Assembly (NCBI GenBank): GCA_012295275.1
Contig: CM022677.1
Coordinates: forward strand, 25,770,602-25,834,601
Direction: 5' to 3'
DNA: 64,000 bases
Source: Chrysomallon squamiferum
Lineage: Eukaryota; Mollusca; Gastropoda; Neomphalida; Peltospiridae
Part shown: piece after piece, positions 45,740 to 62,835 of the stretch
Layout: each line of letters starts with the position of its first letter
How positions within the stretch are numbered: the first letter of the stretch is position 1
Program-made: the position numbers and the translations under genes
Notes under the pieces: generated by a model
What the model was told of the DNA's origin: nothing
Databases searched by the model: none
Seen by the model: the letters and a program-made list of their open reading frames with translations, nothing else

Positions 45740-47021
45740 TTTCTTTTATTTATTATTTACTTGTTACATTTGTAGGGGTTTCTTTTGTTTTGATTACGGA
45801 AATTTTTGGGGGGATTTTTTTTCTCTCTTTCTTTATTGTTGAGATTTTAATTTTAATTTTAATTTTTATTTTATTTTTTTTTTTTTTTTTTCTACTATCA
45901 AGTTTTAGGAAACTGGAGTTCATGGGTGGTAAACAGCATGCCTTGCAGTGTCACGTGCGGGCCACGCCCCGGTCACAGGAGAGTTGTAAAATATCGCCTG
46001 TGTCTTGATGAACCGTGTGAGGGAAGCAACACGATTGAAACGAGCATGTCCTGCAGAGCAGCAGACACCGACTGCAACGTCACGTCGACAGCACGTACGT
46101 AAGTCAGACGTCGCAGCTTCGTGCAGCATCGTTTGCCAGTTCCAACCCAAATTCTCACAATCTCTGTTAACATTTCATACTACTAACCAAACAAATAATT
46201 AACCATCTTGTGTACTGACAACATGTTCTGTGTGTTTGTGTGTGTGTGTGTGTGTATGTATGTGTGAATGTGTGTATGTGTGTGATTGTGTGTAAGTTTG
46301 TACTGGTGCGTCTGTGTGTATATACACACACTCACACACACACACACATACATACATACACACACACACACATACACACACACACACACACATACATACA
46401 TACACACACATACAAACATACACAGAAATTTACACACAAGAACACAAAGTAAGTGAAGAGTAAGTAGACACTAATTAATTGTTAATATGTTTTTTTGTTA
46501 TTATTATTATGTGTTTATTCCTATATTTCAGACAATGCTTATAAGAAGAATGCTAAAGATGACGTACTGAGAGGTAATTTCTTAATGTCCCTCTTCACTT
46601 TATTTTTTCCACTTTTTCTTTTATTTTTTATTTTTTATTTGTTTTTTACTTTTATTTGTTTTTCTCTACATGTATTCATTTATTTTATTTTATTTCTTGA
46701 ATTATTTTTATTTTTAATTCTTCATTTTTTTTTTTTTTTTCATTCATTTTGAATGCAAAAATACATCACATACATACATACATACACATAGAAATATGTA
46801 AATTCGAGGATTAATTATAATCCTAAAATGTTCAACTAATATGTGTAATGTATACATATTCCCTGAAATTGTTTTCTCTGTTATTGCACACATAATATAA
46901 TTAATAAATTCTCAAATTTTCAGGCATTAAACATAATTCATGGGTGGTTCAGACATCATACATATACATAATATATGCTAATTTAACGAGTGTACATAAT
47001 CCTTTGTTATACAAACTCACT

Positions 47022-47065
<44 letters not shown>

Positions 47066-47375
47066 TCATTATGCATTAATTATACGTACCCACCCACCTA
47101 ATGAAATATCTAAGTTTGAGAGTGCATTGTTTTGTCAGGAAAGAAACAAAAACCTAAGTAAATAAATAAAAAAAATTAGCTTTGTACAACTAACTTGGAA
47201 GATTTAGTTTTTAATGAATTACAAACACACTGAGAAAAAACAGCAGGACAAACATGCAACTATTACATGACCTTCCATAACATCATTCTACCATGTGGTG
47301 TGTGAGTGTGACTGTGCGTGTTGGGGGGGGCTTTTATGTCTGTTTGTGTGTATGTGTGTGTGTTTAGCTTGCTAG

Positions 47376-47411
<36 letters not shown>

Positions 47412-48584
47412 TTCAACATACATTTTTACTTCAGTGTCTTTCATGTCCGGTCTACTATGTAGGTATTTATTTTGTGTTTTTTAGACGCTTCAAACCCTAA
47501 TGACGGTAATAATTTATTATTTTTCTTTTCTTCTCCTTTTGTAACTTAATTTTATTTACTTATTTATAATTATTTATTTTTGTATTTACTTAATTATATT
47601 TATTTATTTACTTATTTATTTATTTATTTGTTTGTTTGTTTGTGTCCTTGTTTTTTTTTAAATATATTTAGCATTATTAGTGTTATTGCTGGGGCTGTAT
47701 TCATTTATTTAACTTTTTATTTTAATTTTTTTTTTTTACATACACACAAAAATATGTAGAAACATGAAAATGATGGTGTTACAAACACTAAGATAAAAAT
47801 TGTTGTATATATTAAGATATGAAGATAAAATTGTTGTTACAAACACTAAGATACAAAATGTTGTTACAAACACTAAGATAAAGTTGTTTTTACAAACACT
47901 GTCATAGAAATTGTTGTTACAAACACTGAGTCAAATTTTTGTTACAAACACTAAGAATCAAATTGTTGTTACAAACACTAAGAGTCAAATTGCTGTTACA
48001 AACACTAAGAGTAAAATTGTTGTTACAAACACTAAGAGTCAAATTGTTGTTACAGTCACTGATTTACAAGACACTATTGTTATGGCTGTTACGTGCTGTG
48101 GACTATTGGTAGTAATTGGACTTATCATGTATTTGCTGAGGTCGGAAATTACATTTATAGATACATCTTTCACACGTTCAGATACACTCATTCACACTTA
48201 CAGACACATATACAAACTCTCCTACACACACACACACACACAGACACACACATATACAAAAACTCTTATAAACACACACATATACAAACACACTAACACA
48301 CACATATACAAACACTCATACACACATACATTATACAAACACACTAACACACACATATACAAACACTCGAACACACACACACATATACAAACACTCATAC
48401 ACACACACACATACAAACACATATACACACACTGATCTTGGAAAATACCTAAACAATCTGCGATTTATTTCTTTTTGTTATATTAATGTTGTTATTTGTT
48501 TTTGTTGTTTATTGTTTGTTTTGATGTTTTTGCTCTTTTTTCTTTTCTTTTTCTTTTTTATCATTATCATCATCACTATCATTA

Positions 48585-48635
<51 letters not shown>

Positions 48636-49164
48636 TATTGCAGTTATTATTGTTGCAGTTATTATTACTATTATTATTACTGTTATTGTTATTACTGTTA
48701 TTGTTATTGTTATTATTATTATAATTATTATTACTGTTTATTATTTTTGTATTATTATTATTACAGTAATTATTATGTTTATAATTATTATTACTGTTGT
48801 TATTATTGTTATTATTACTGTTATTGTAATTACTGTTCTTGTTGGTCTTGTTCTTATTACTGTTGTTATTATTGTTTTATTATTACTGTTATTGTAATTA
48901 CTGTTCTTCTTGTTGGTCTTGTTATTATTACTGTTGTTATTATTGTTGTTATTACTGTTATTGTGATTACTGTTCTTCGTGTTGGTGTTGTTATTATTAT
49001 TGTTTTTAATTATAATTATAATTGACAGTGGCGTATTCAAAGGATCAACGAATGAAAATGCGAACATCCTAGTGGAGAAATCGGCTTCGAAGAAACAAAG
49101 ACAAGACAACACAAACCTCGCTTTCGAACTCGACCAATCAGAGTGTCGCTGCGAAAACTTGTGA
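45266..49164 (+). CDS. Gene B: small type I membrane protein with one TSP1 domain
   Basis: Six coding exons: 45266-45314, 45903-46094, 46532-46573, 47485-47505, 48056-48140, 49029-49164, giving 174 residues without a stop. Residues 1-16 signal, 17-80 TSP1, 81-101 a hydrophilic stalk from two micro-exons, about 108-129 transmembrane, 131-174 a charged tail. It is the smallest member of the cluster. A vestigial TSP1-like exon lies at 46925-47010 between the micro-exons, so an ancestor may have had two domains. AATAAA follows the stop at 49257. The micro-exons rest on phase and splice signals only. Confidence 0.75.
45903..46094 (+). CDS. Gene B TSP1 exon
   Basis: 192 nt, phase 1-1. N-W-S-S-W, P-C-S-V-T-C-G-P, then C-L-D-E-P-C, M-S-C and D-C-N. 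Two in-phase acceptors six bases apart (CAAG at 45902, TTAG at 45908) could give products differing by two residues. The donor is AGCAC|GTACGT; the overlapping, stronger-looking GTAAGT four bases on would put the next exon into a frame with an immediate stop. Confidence 0.85.
46226..46440. repeat. GT-rich / CA-rich inverted repeat
   Basis: About 95 bp of GT/GTAT followed directly by about 115 bp of CA/CATA, meeting at GTGTGTATATACACACAC near 46320. The two halves are largely self-complementary. Confidence 0.88.
46532..46573 (+). CDS. Gene B stalk micro-exon 1
   Basis: 42 nt, phase 1-1; acceptor CTATATTTCAG, donor AGAG|GTAATT. Encodes N-A-Y-K-K-N-A-K-D-D-V-L-R. Confidence 0.55.
46925..47010 (+). 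pseudogene. Vestigial TSP1-like exon
   Basis: Acceptor AATTTTCAG, then H-N-S-W-V-V-Q-T-S. At DNA level AATTCATGGGTGGTTCAGAC resembles AGTTCATGGGTGGTAAACAG of the gene B TSP1 exon. All cysteines are gone and the sequence runs into a CA array. Confidence 0.5.
47485..47505 (+). CDS. Gene B stalk micro-exon 2
   Basis: 21 nt, phase 1-1; acceptor TGTTTTTTAG, donor GACG|GTAATA. Encodes A-S-N-P-N-D. Position and size parallel the 33-nt exon of gene D (L-S-D-V-N-D-G-A-P-T) before its transmembrane exon. Confidence 0.5.
47780..48055. repeat. ACAAACACTAAGA minisatellite
   Basis: About nine units of 27-30 bp (TTGTTGTTACAAACACTAAG core). The last unit's TTGTTACAG serves as the splice acceptor of the transmembrane exon. 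Confidence 0.88.
48056..48140 (+). CDS. Gene B transmembrane exon
   Basis: 85 nt, phase 1 in and phase 2 out. T-D-L-Q-D, then T-I-V-M-A-V-T-C-C-G-L-L-V-V-I-G-L-I-M-Y-L-L. The donor is CTGAG|GTCGGA. Confidence 0.83.
48180..49015. repeat. CA-rich and TTA/TTG-rich intron
   Basis: CACACATATACAAACACTCA-type units (48190-48435), then long TTA/TTG/CTG trinucleotides, including a repeated unit with TACTGTTCTTGTTGGTCTTG at about 48830, 48898 and 48965. Confidence 0.85.
49029..49164 (+). CDS. Gene B cytoplasmic-tail exon
   Basis: 136 nt, final exon, acceptor ATTGACAG. The tail is charged and ends C-R-C-E-N-L. No domain recognised. Confidence 0.75.
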
Positions 49165-49256
49165 CTTTGTAACCCACCATTTGTAATATGATGCAGCAAC
49201 ATCTTTCACAATTTTTTTTTTTTTTTTTTTTTTTTTTTGGTGTTTGATGCTGATGT

Positions 49257-49262
49257 AATAAA
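49257..49262 (+). terminator. Polyadenylation signal of gene B
   Basis: AATAAA 93 bp after the stop codon, following a long T run. Confidence 0.6.
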
Positions 49263-49429
49263 ATTATGTAATTGTTTCGTTTATGTTGTTGTCTCTCTCT
49301 CTCTCTCGCTCTGTTTAAATTAGTAAGCCTCTAAATCATGAAGTACTGAAAGCTAAAACCTATTGGACACTGCATGGGGACCATAACGTCTTGTTTTTAA
49401 CAATTGCTGTGAATTATGATCTATTTTTA

Positions 49430-50560
49430 TCCAGTATTATTTGCTATAACATGCCGTGATATCTTTAATAATATTGTAGGGCTATGACATAATAACGTTA
49501 TCTAATAGTGTTATAGACTATGACGTGATATCTTACTAACAGTTTCGTCGATTATGACGTAATATCTAAATATTGTTAGATGTCTTTATATTATTGTGTA
49601 TATGCATTATGACGTATTATTTTTTTTAATAGTTGTATTGTGACATAAAATTTGTATCTCATAATGCAGTGTATTATGACATAGTTTCTTGAATAGTGCT
49701 GTGGTTTTCTTGTAATATCTTTATCTACTACAACGGATTATGACTTGGTATCTTACTAGTGCCATGTATTATAAAGTAATATCTATCTAATAGAGCTGCG
49801 GTTTATGACATATTTATTTTAAAATGCTATGGATTATGATGTAATATCTTTACCTAATAGTGCTATGGATTACGACGTCATACCTTTAACTCAAAGTGTT
49901 TATGGATTATGACGTAATATCTTTACTAGTGCTATGGATTATGACGTAGTATCTTTATCTAACTGTATGGTTATGACGTAATATCTTTAAGTGTTATGGT
50001 GTATGATTTAATATTTTTATCTAATAGTTGCTGTGGATTAAGAGTAATTCTTTATTTAATACGGATTATGTTTAACATCTTTAATAATGCAATGGATTAT
50101 GACGCAATATCTTTATCTAATAAAGCTGTGGATTATGATGTAATATTTTTATCTAAGTGCTACAGAGTACAATGTAGTATCTTTATCTAGTATTATGCAT
50201 TATGATGCAATATATTAATAATGATGTGGATTATGACGTAATATCTTTATTTATTAGTGCTATGGATCATAACGTGATATCTGTGTCTAGTAGTGCTTTG
50301 GAATGTGACGTAATACATGTATCTACCTGATATGGACTACGGCTTTCTATTTTTAAGTGCTAGTGTTATGGAATATAACTGACACTCTTTATCTGTGGTC
50401 TGTGACGTGATATCCTCATCTTTTGATGTAGCATCTATGTAACCACTATGATCTATGACTTACTGTCTTTAATAAAGTATTAGGTATGACGTGATATATT
50501 TAACAAATGCAATGATTAATGATGTAATATTTTTATTTCACAACACCCTAGGTCTAAGTT
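49430..50560. repeat. Degenerate 36-bp-type minisatellite, about 1.1 kb
   Basis: Around thirty diverged units with the core TATGGATTATGACGTAATAT followed by CTTTATCTAATAGTGC. Many units contain TGACGTAA or TGACGTCA-like sites. It separates the converging genes B and C. Confidence 0.88.
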
Positions 50561-50688
50561 ATGATGTATTATAATTTAATACTTTTATTTATTTATTTAT
50601 TATTGTTATGTTTCAACGCTGTTGTATTTTAATATATGGTTTTATACCATTATATTTTAGTTCTACATTATTTTTAAACTTTTCTTAC

Positions 50689-50690
<2 letters not shown>

Positions 50691-50755
<65 letters not shown>
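50691..50755. repeat. TA array
   Basis: About 65 bp of pure TA. The following 300 bp up to gene C hold nothing recognisable. Confidence 0.95.
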
Positions 50756-50757
<2 letters not shown>

Positions 50758-51076
50758 CTTTACTTAGACACATTACTAGAAACACATTACTTGAATTTGA
50801 CGAACGATAAGTCAAATGTTTTCCAGAGTGAAATCTGTTTAATAAATCTAAAGCATTTTAACCATAAACAAAGGAAAAAGACCAGTATGTTATCAGTGTG
50901 TGTAATGTTCTTGTGGTCTGGATTAGTTCAGTAATGTACGATATGTCCTCAACGAATCATTCAACACGTGTTTCTAGTAATGCGTCTCCGTTTCCAGTTT
51001 TTAGATTTGACTTCTTCTCTCTGCGTTAGCCAGAAGGCCTATTAGTAATTTTTTTAATTTTGATCTTTTCTGTTCC

Positions 51077-51398
51077 TCAGAATCTGACAGTGTTAACTCG
51101 TGCACTTTTCTCCTCGGAACCCTTTCTCCGCGTCTTTTTCTCTGAAGATGAACTCTTAATTCCAGCAGTCTTTCTTCCAGAATGTGATTTGTTCTGTGAA
51201 AATGAACCCTTGTCTGCGGAAGACCTTTTGCCAGGCGAACCATGTTTTATTTCTCCGTGTGACGTTTTCAGAATTGAACGTGTTTCCTTTTTGTTCTGGT
51301 CGTTGTCATTGGCTGTTTCTGAATGCAGACGTTGCTCTGTGTCAGACGTTTTACCTGAAACCTGTTCCTCTAAATCGTAAGATCTTGATTCTTTGGAA
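51077..51398 (-). CDS. Gene C cytoplasmic-tail exon
   Basis: 322 nt, final exon, entered in phase 2 at TGGTAG|T (poor pyrimidine tract). Encodes about 106 Ser/Lys/Glu-rich residues from S-K-E-S-R-S-Y-D-L-E-E-Q to R-V-N-T-V-R-F. Open frames on both strands here are by-products. No clear polyadenylation signal was identified. Confidence 0.65.
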
Positions 51399-51448
51399 CT
51401 ACCACGATAAATATATATTAAAATATTTATAAACTATGTCTTGACGTA

Positions 51449-51512
<64 letters not shown>

Positions 51513-52023
51513 TTAATAACAATAACAATAACAATAATAATAAAATAGATTTAAAAACTATATATAATTAACCTGTACACGTATCTACAAAAATAAATTA
51601 TTTTACAACAGTTAACGTGTACTCATACGTACATACAACGTCATTGACTTGTATACACTGACATCAACTACAACTAACCTGTGCATGCAGGCGTATTGTC
51701 TTAGAACATCAGTTCTTTGTCTATTGTCTTATAACAACACTTCATTTTGTATTGTCATAGAAAATCAGTTATTTCAGTATTGACTTAGTACATCAGTTGT
51801 TGTGTATTTCTTAGAACAACAGTTCTTTGCATAGTGTCATAGAAAATCAGTTATTTGTGTATTGTATTAGAACAACATATCAAATCTGACTGAAATCCAT
51901 TTCATTTGATTCGAGTATATATGTGTGTGTGAGTGTGTGTGTGTGTTTGTCTGAATGTACATACAACACTTATACATACATTATACGCATACATGTTTCA
52001 TGCATACATTAATTCATACATCC

Positions 52024-52107
<84 letters not shown>

Positions 52108-52118
52108 ACATGAATTAT

Positions 52119-52155
<37 letters not shown>

Positions 52156-54092
52156 TTACATATAGACTTGTGTGTTCTATTATTACTCGTTAATAACATA
52201 AAAAGCAATATTTACCGTCTAATGGCGAAGTAGCAGATTCCTGATGTAACGACGAGACACGCACACACCAAGTAAAGTATTTCATAAGACTCTCTTCCAA
52301 CCGGAGCTGAAATTAAATATAAAACACCGAGTACGTTCATTAACACACAGTCATTTTAAAAACTATCCATGTTAACACATAATAATACTATCACTACCAC
52401 CACAACCATTACTAATACTAATATTAACACCATAAAAATATTACCACTATTATATTGATATTACCACCACAATCGTTACTAATACTCATATTAACATATA
52501 CAAATATTACCACTGTTATATTGATATTACCACCACAATCGTTACTAATACCAGCACGTAAAAATATTCCCACTACTAATTCTGAAATCACCGCTACTGA
52601 TAACCATGTTACTGCCATTACTAATACTGATTTTACCATCACTACCATATCGAATATCAACAATATCACATAATAACATTGGTACTACCATTAAAAACTA
52701 ATGTTTCGTTACTCGCGCTGTTGTTTTTGCCTTCACTTGTGGCTGCGGTTGCGAATCCAGCTGTAGGTCCAAAGTCAGGTCCAAACGTCTGGCCTGATCC
52801 AGCGTCAGGATAGTCACTTTCTGGACCACCAGGAGGAGGTTGATATCCCTGGTCTTGTCCAGGAGGAGGTTGGTATCCCTGGTCTTGTCCAGGAGGAGGT
52901 TGATATCCCTGGTCTTGACCAGGAGGAGGTTGATATCCCTGGTCTTGACCAGGAGGAGGTTGATAGTCCTGGTCTTGACCAGGATCAGGTTGATAGTCCT
53001 GGTCTTGACCAGGAGGAGGTTGATATCCCTGGTCTTGACCAGGAGGAGGTTGATATCCCTGGTCTTGACCAGGAGGAGGTTGATATCCCTGGTCTTGTCC
53101 AGGAGGAGGTTGATATCCCTGGTCTTGTCCAGGAGGAGGTTGGTATCCCTGGTCTTGACCAGAAGGAGGTTGATATCCCTGGTCTTGACCAGGAGGAGGT
53201 TGATATCCCTGGTCTTGTCCAGGAGGAGGTTGATATCCCTGCTCTTGTCCAGGAGGAGGTTGGTATCCCTGGTTTTGTCCAGGAGGAGGTGGATTTCCCT
53301 GGTTTCGTCCTGTGAGATGTGGTATTAATTTGGTTAATACAGGAATGGCCTTAATCGCAACGCCTGCCTTTCCTCGTCCTTTCTTTTTAGTAGTATTTTT
53401 AGTCGCAGGTTTAGGCCTATTAATACGTTTTCGTTTAGTAGATTTTGATTTCGGACCGACTCCACCTGTAGGTTTAGGTGTGTAGGCCGGTATAGAGGTG
53501 CCGGCTGATCCACCTGTAGGTTTAGCTGTGTAGGCCGGTTTAGACGTGACAGCTGATCCACCTGTAGGTTTTGGTCTGTAGGCCGGTTTAGACGTGACAG
53601 CTGATCCACCTGTAGGTTTTGGTCTGTAGGCCGGTTTAGACGTGACAGCTGATCCACCTTTAGGTTTTGGTCTGTAGGCCGGTTTTGTCGTGACAGCTGA
53701 TCCACCTTTAGGTTTTGGTCTGTAGGCCGGTTTAGACGTGACAGCTGATCCACCTTTAGGTTTTGGTCTGTAGGCCGGTTTTGTCGTGACAGCTGATCCA
53801 CCTTTAGGTTTTGGTCTGTAGATGTTTCCTCTGTTTGTAGGTCTGCCTCCACCCTTAGGTCGAGATCTGTACCGTCTATTTCTATAGCGAGATCTGTATC
53901 TGGACCTGTAAGCCAAACTGGAAGCGAGACGAGAGAGTTGCCCGGATGAGAGGAGCGGTACGTCAGCAGCAGTCGACGTGACTGAGTGTGGAATACAAAC
54001 TTCAATATTCTACTTTTCATATTTAGAAAGAGAAAACACTTAAACAAGAAATCTAAATATAAGTACAGAAATTATGAAGTTCACGTCTTCAG

Positions 54093-54169
<77 letters not shown>

Positions 54170-54464
54170 GTGTGCGTATGTTTGTTTGTTTGTTTTGGTT
54201 GTTTGTTTTGGTGTTGTTGTTTTTTTGTTCTCTGTGAAAACAAGTATGGAATAAATCATTACGTTATTGCATGTTATTGCTCTTTTTGTTTGTTTGTTTG
54301 ATGTTGTGGTTGTCGTTTATAATATTTTTTGTTGTTTGGTGTACTTTTATTATTATTTTTTTTTTTTTTTTTGTGTTATAATTACGAAATAGGCATACGA
54401 AATAGGGCATACTGACCGCAAATAGCATAAAGAAGCACATTGTGAAAATTGTCTGAAATCTCAT
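51077..54464 (-). CDS. Gene C: type I membrane protein with cysteine-free repetitive ectodomain
   Basis: Four coding exons in transcript order: 54413-54464, 52689-53981, 52216-52306, 51077-51398, giving 585 residues without a stop. Residues 1-17 signal; then a Ser/Leu and Arg/Tyr/Ser-rich stretch; about 73-200 a 16-residue basic repeat (R-P-K-P-K-G-G-S-A-V-T-x-K-P-A-Y); a Lys-rich segment; about 250-410 some sixteen copies of P-P-G-Q-D-Q-G-Y-Q-P; a short Gly/Ser/Asn stalk; transmembrane about 458-477; and a Ser/Lys-rich tail. There is no Cys in the ectodomain and no TSP1 or Ig domain, yet the exon phases match genes A, B and D, and the signal exon is a homologue of gene D's. A matrix-binding or mucin-like role is possible but unproven. 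Confidence 0.78.
51446..52200. repeat. Gene C intron with ATA, GA and TA arrays
   Basis: ATA array at 51450-51540, GA array at 52027-52100, TA run at 52124-52151; between them degenerate TTGTCTTAGAACATCAGTT units (51700-51880). Confidence 0.88.
52216..52306 (-). CDS. Gene C transmembrane exon
   Basis: 91 nt, phase 1 in and phase 2 out; acceptor TTAATTTCAG, donor AGACG|GTAAAT. P-V-G-R-E-S-Y-E, then I-L-Y-L-V-C-A-C-L-V-V-T-S-G-I-C-Y-F-A-I, then R-R. Confidence 0.83.
52400..52670. repeat. ATTACCACCACAATCGTTAC repeats in gene C intron
   Basis: About three to four units of roughly 66-69 bp with this core, becoming degenerate towards the large exon. Confidence 0.85.
52689..53981 (-). CDS. Gene C ectodomain exon with two coding minisatellites
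   Basis: 1293 nt, phase 1-1; acceptor CACACTCAG, donor AATG|GTAGTA. In transcript order: an S/L/R-rich start, R-Y-R-S-R-Y-R tracts, seven full and one partial 48-bp repeats (K-P-K-G-G-S-A-V-T), a Lys/Arg-rich segment with A-I-K-A-I-P-V-L-T-K-L-I-P-H-L, then about sixteen 30-bp repeats (P-P-G-Q-D-Q-G-Y-Q-P), and an N-x-S/T-containing stalk. The acceptor was chosen for phase with the signal exon; alternatives further in are phase 2. Confidence 0.77.
54098..54170. repeat. GT array in first intron of gene C
   Basis: About 70 bp of pure GT, then GTTTGTTTG-type sequence. Confidence 0.95.
54413..54464 (-). CDS. Gene C signal-peptide exon
   Basis: M-R-F-Q-T-I-F-T-M-C-F-F-M-L-F-A-V; exon begins after TTTTTACAG (54482). 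It is homologous to gene D's signal exon, including the intron bases GTCAGTATG. Here the homologous donor would be out of phase (one base fewer), so a donor four bases later (GTCA|GTATGC) is required. Confidence 0.7.
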
Positions 54465-54481
54465 TTTTAGTATCACCGTGT

Positions 54482-56193
54482 CTGTAAAAAGAACAGAAAT
54501 GTATATTTTAAATCATCTATCATCTACCGTAACGTTTTGTTCGTTAATAAAACGTTTTTACTGTAGATAACAATCATTTCTTGACATCTTTTTTTCATTA
54601 TTAAAATTTAATTTGTATTAAATATTTTTGATTTTTTCATGCCTACAATTCATATCTATCTATCTATATATATTATCCTTTGTTTTTTGTTGTTTTTTAA
54701 CTGTTTTGCTATTGTTGTTTTGGGTTATTACCCCTTTTGGGGAGGTGTGGGTTTTTTTCTTTTTTTTCTGTTTTTGTTGTTGTTATTTTAGTTCGGTTTC
54801 TTAAATTCTCTTGCAAATGACCTGCATTATAAACTGTTTTACAATAAGAACGCAGTAAATATTCTAACAGCACAAAGAGAATAAAACAGAACTGAAATTT
54901 TACATTATGACAAATTCTTCAAATAAAATCGTCTTCATCACAAAGGCACCCAACAAATAAAAGCTTTATAAATAATAAACAATGATTTCAAATATATGGC
55001 ATGCGCTTAACGATAAAAAATAATGCTATTTCCCATTTGTTAGCGGAGAAAGATCTTAGTAAGCATAGTTACTAGACTGATAAGACGTCCTGTATCACGA
55101 CTAAATTGGTCACTAGACTATGGACTAGATAGTTTTAGTGCAAAGATAGAGGTTAGTAAAGTACTAATAGCGTTCTAGTCATGGCATAGAATTATTACAC
55201 GTTTCTACCACACTGACGACTGATTTGTTAATACTATTAGGATCAAATTCTTATCAGCATTACACAGGTTTAGGAAGAAAATAAGTTGTTCAAGCAGGAG
55301 ATAGCTTCGGCCCGGCTGCTATTCAAAGTGTTTGGTCACAAATGTTTTCTTTGGAGCAATAATCAAAACCACACGAATTTACAAATTACTGTTATGTTAT
55401 ATTACTCTGATACATAAAATGGTAGTTACCCTAATCCAGTTTGCCAAAGAGATTCTGCTTTAAATCGGAATTAACGCTACAAATGTTTTTGTTCCGTCAC
55501 TAGTAATGTAGTAAATCCTTGTTCTGACGTCATCAGAAACTTGTCGTCTTCTAAAACATCGAAATAGACGGGAATTATATATAATGTTTATACATATATT
55601 CCTGAAATAAATAATAAAAAAGAAAAACTGGTTTCAAATCAAATACTAGTGTGTATGTGTGTAATTTTTACTCTTCTCTTTCTCTCGCACGCACGCGCGC
55701 GCGCGCTGTGGGTGGGTGTGACTACGAGCGTGTGTGTGTTTAAAGAATCATTTCATATTTTATCATTTATATTCAAATGCAGGCATGCTTGATAATAATA
55801 TTATTATTATTATAGCTGAACAGGAAAATACCTTAACAGTGACGTAGACGATAAACCTCAGATTGGCCAATAAACGGAAATGACGAAAACACCATCATTT
55901 TCACGAAGCTGAATTTAATACACTTCCGGTTCATTACTAAATCTGCAAACGCTGAGAAGAAGCAAATAAATTACACATCGGGAACCTGTGATCACATTCG
56001 ATAGTAAGCAAGAAAAATTTAACATTTTTTTTTATTAATTGTTATTAATGTTTTTTTGTTTGTTTTTTGTTCTAATGTTTTTTTTGTTTTTTTTAAGGTG
56101 ATAATCGCTTGTTTTTGCCAATTGAGACCATAACAATTTTTAAAACAGGTGACAATTTTTTCTTTAAATATTATGTTATTTCAACAAAAAATA

Positions 56194-56238
<45 letters not shown>

Positions 56239-56450
56239 CATCATCATCAATTTGGTTTTGCTGAGAGAATTTTGTGTTTCCTTCTTCTTTTTTCACATGT
56301 TAGTGTTTGTCTGTGTGGAACTTTCACATAATTTTATTTTGGTGTTAAAAAGTCAATTTGAAACAAAATATCAAACAATAATTGTTGTCTACATTAACAA
56401 ACAAAACTTAATTTAGATAGTTACAAACATTTCTGTTCTTTTTTTAACAG
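54482..56450. other. Shared upstream region of the divergent genes C and D
   Basis: No coding exon seen. It holds TGACGTCA at 55525-55532, GTGACGTAGACG (about 55840), palindromic ATTGGCCAAT (about 55863) and a GATA|GTAAGC donor-like site near 56003 on the plus strand. These would fit a promoter and non-coding first exon of gene D. Both signal exons start with acceptors, so first exons are expected here. Confidence 0.45.
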
Positions 56451-56467
56451 ACTGCGTGTTACTAACA

Positions 56468-62759
<6,292 letters not shown>

Positions 62760-62835
62760 AAGAGAAGGCAGAAACAGAGGGTGAGGTTCATGTCACTAGT
62801 GACAGTGTCACTGTAGATTTTTCAAATGATGCCAC

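Noticed and set aside
52840-53328. Plus-strand open frame of RRRLISLVLT repeats
   Set aside because: Antisense shadow of the gene C P-P-G-Q repeat. The minus frame has matching splice sites and joins to signal and transmembrane exons.
53334-54047. Minus-strand frame with DQNLKVDQLSR repeats
   Set aside because: Alternative frame of the 48-bp repeat in gene C. No junction in phase with the transmembrane exon, whereas the chosen frame continues through both repeats.
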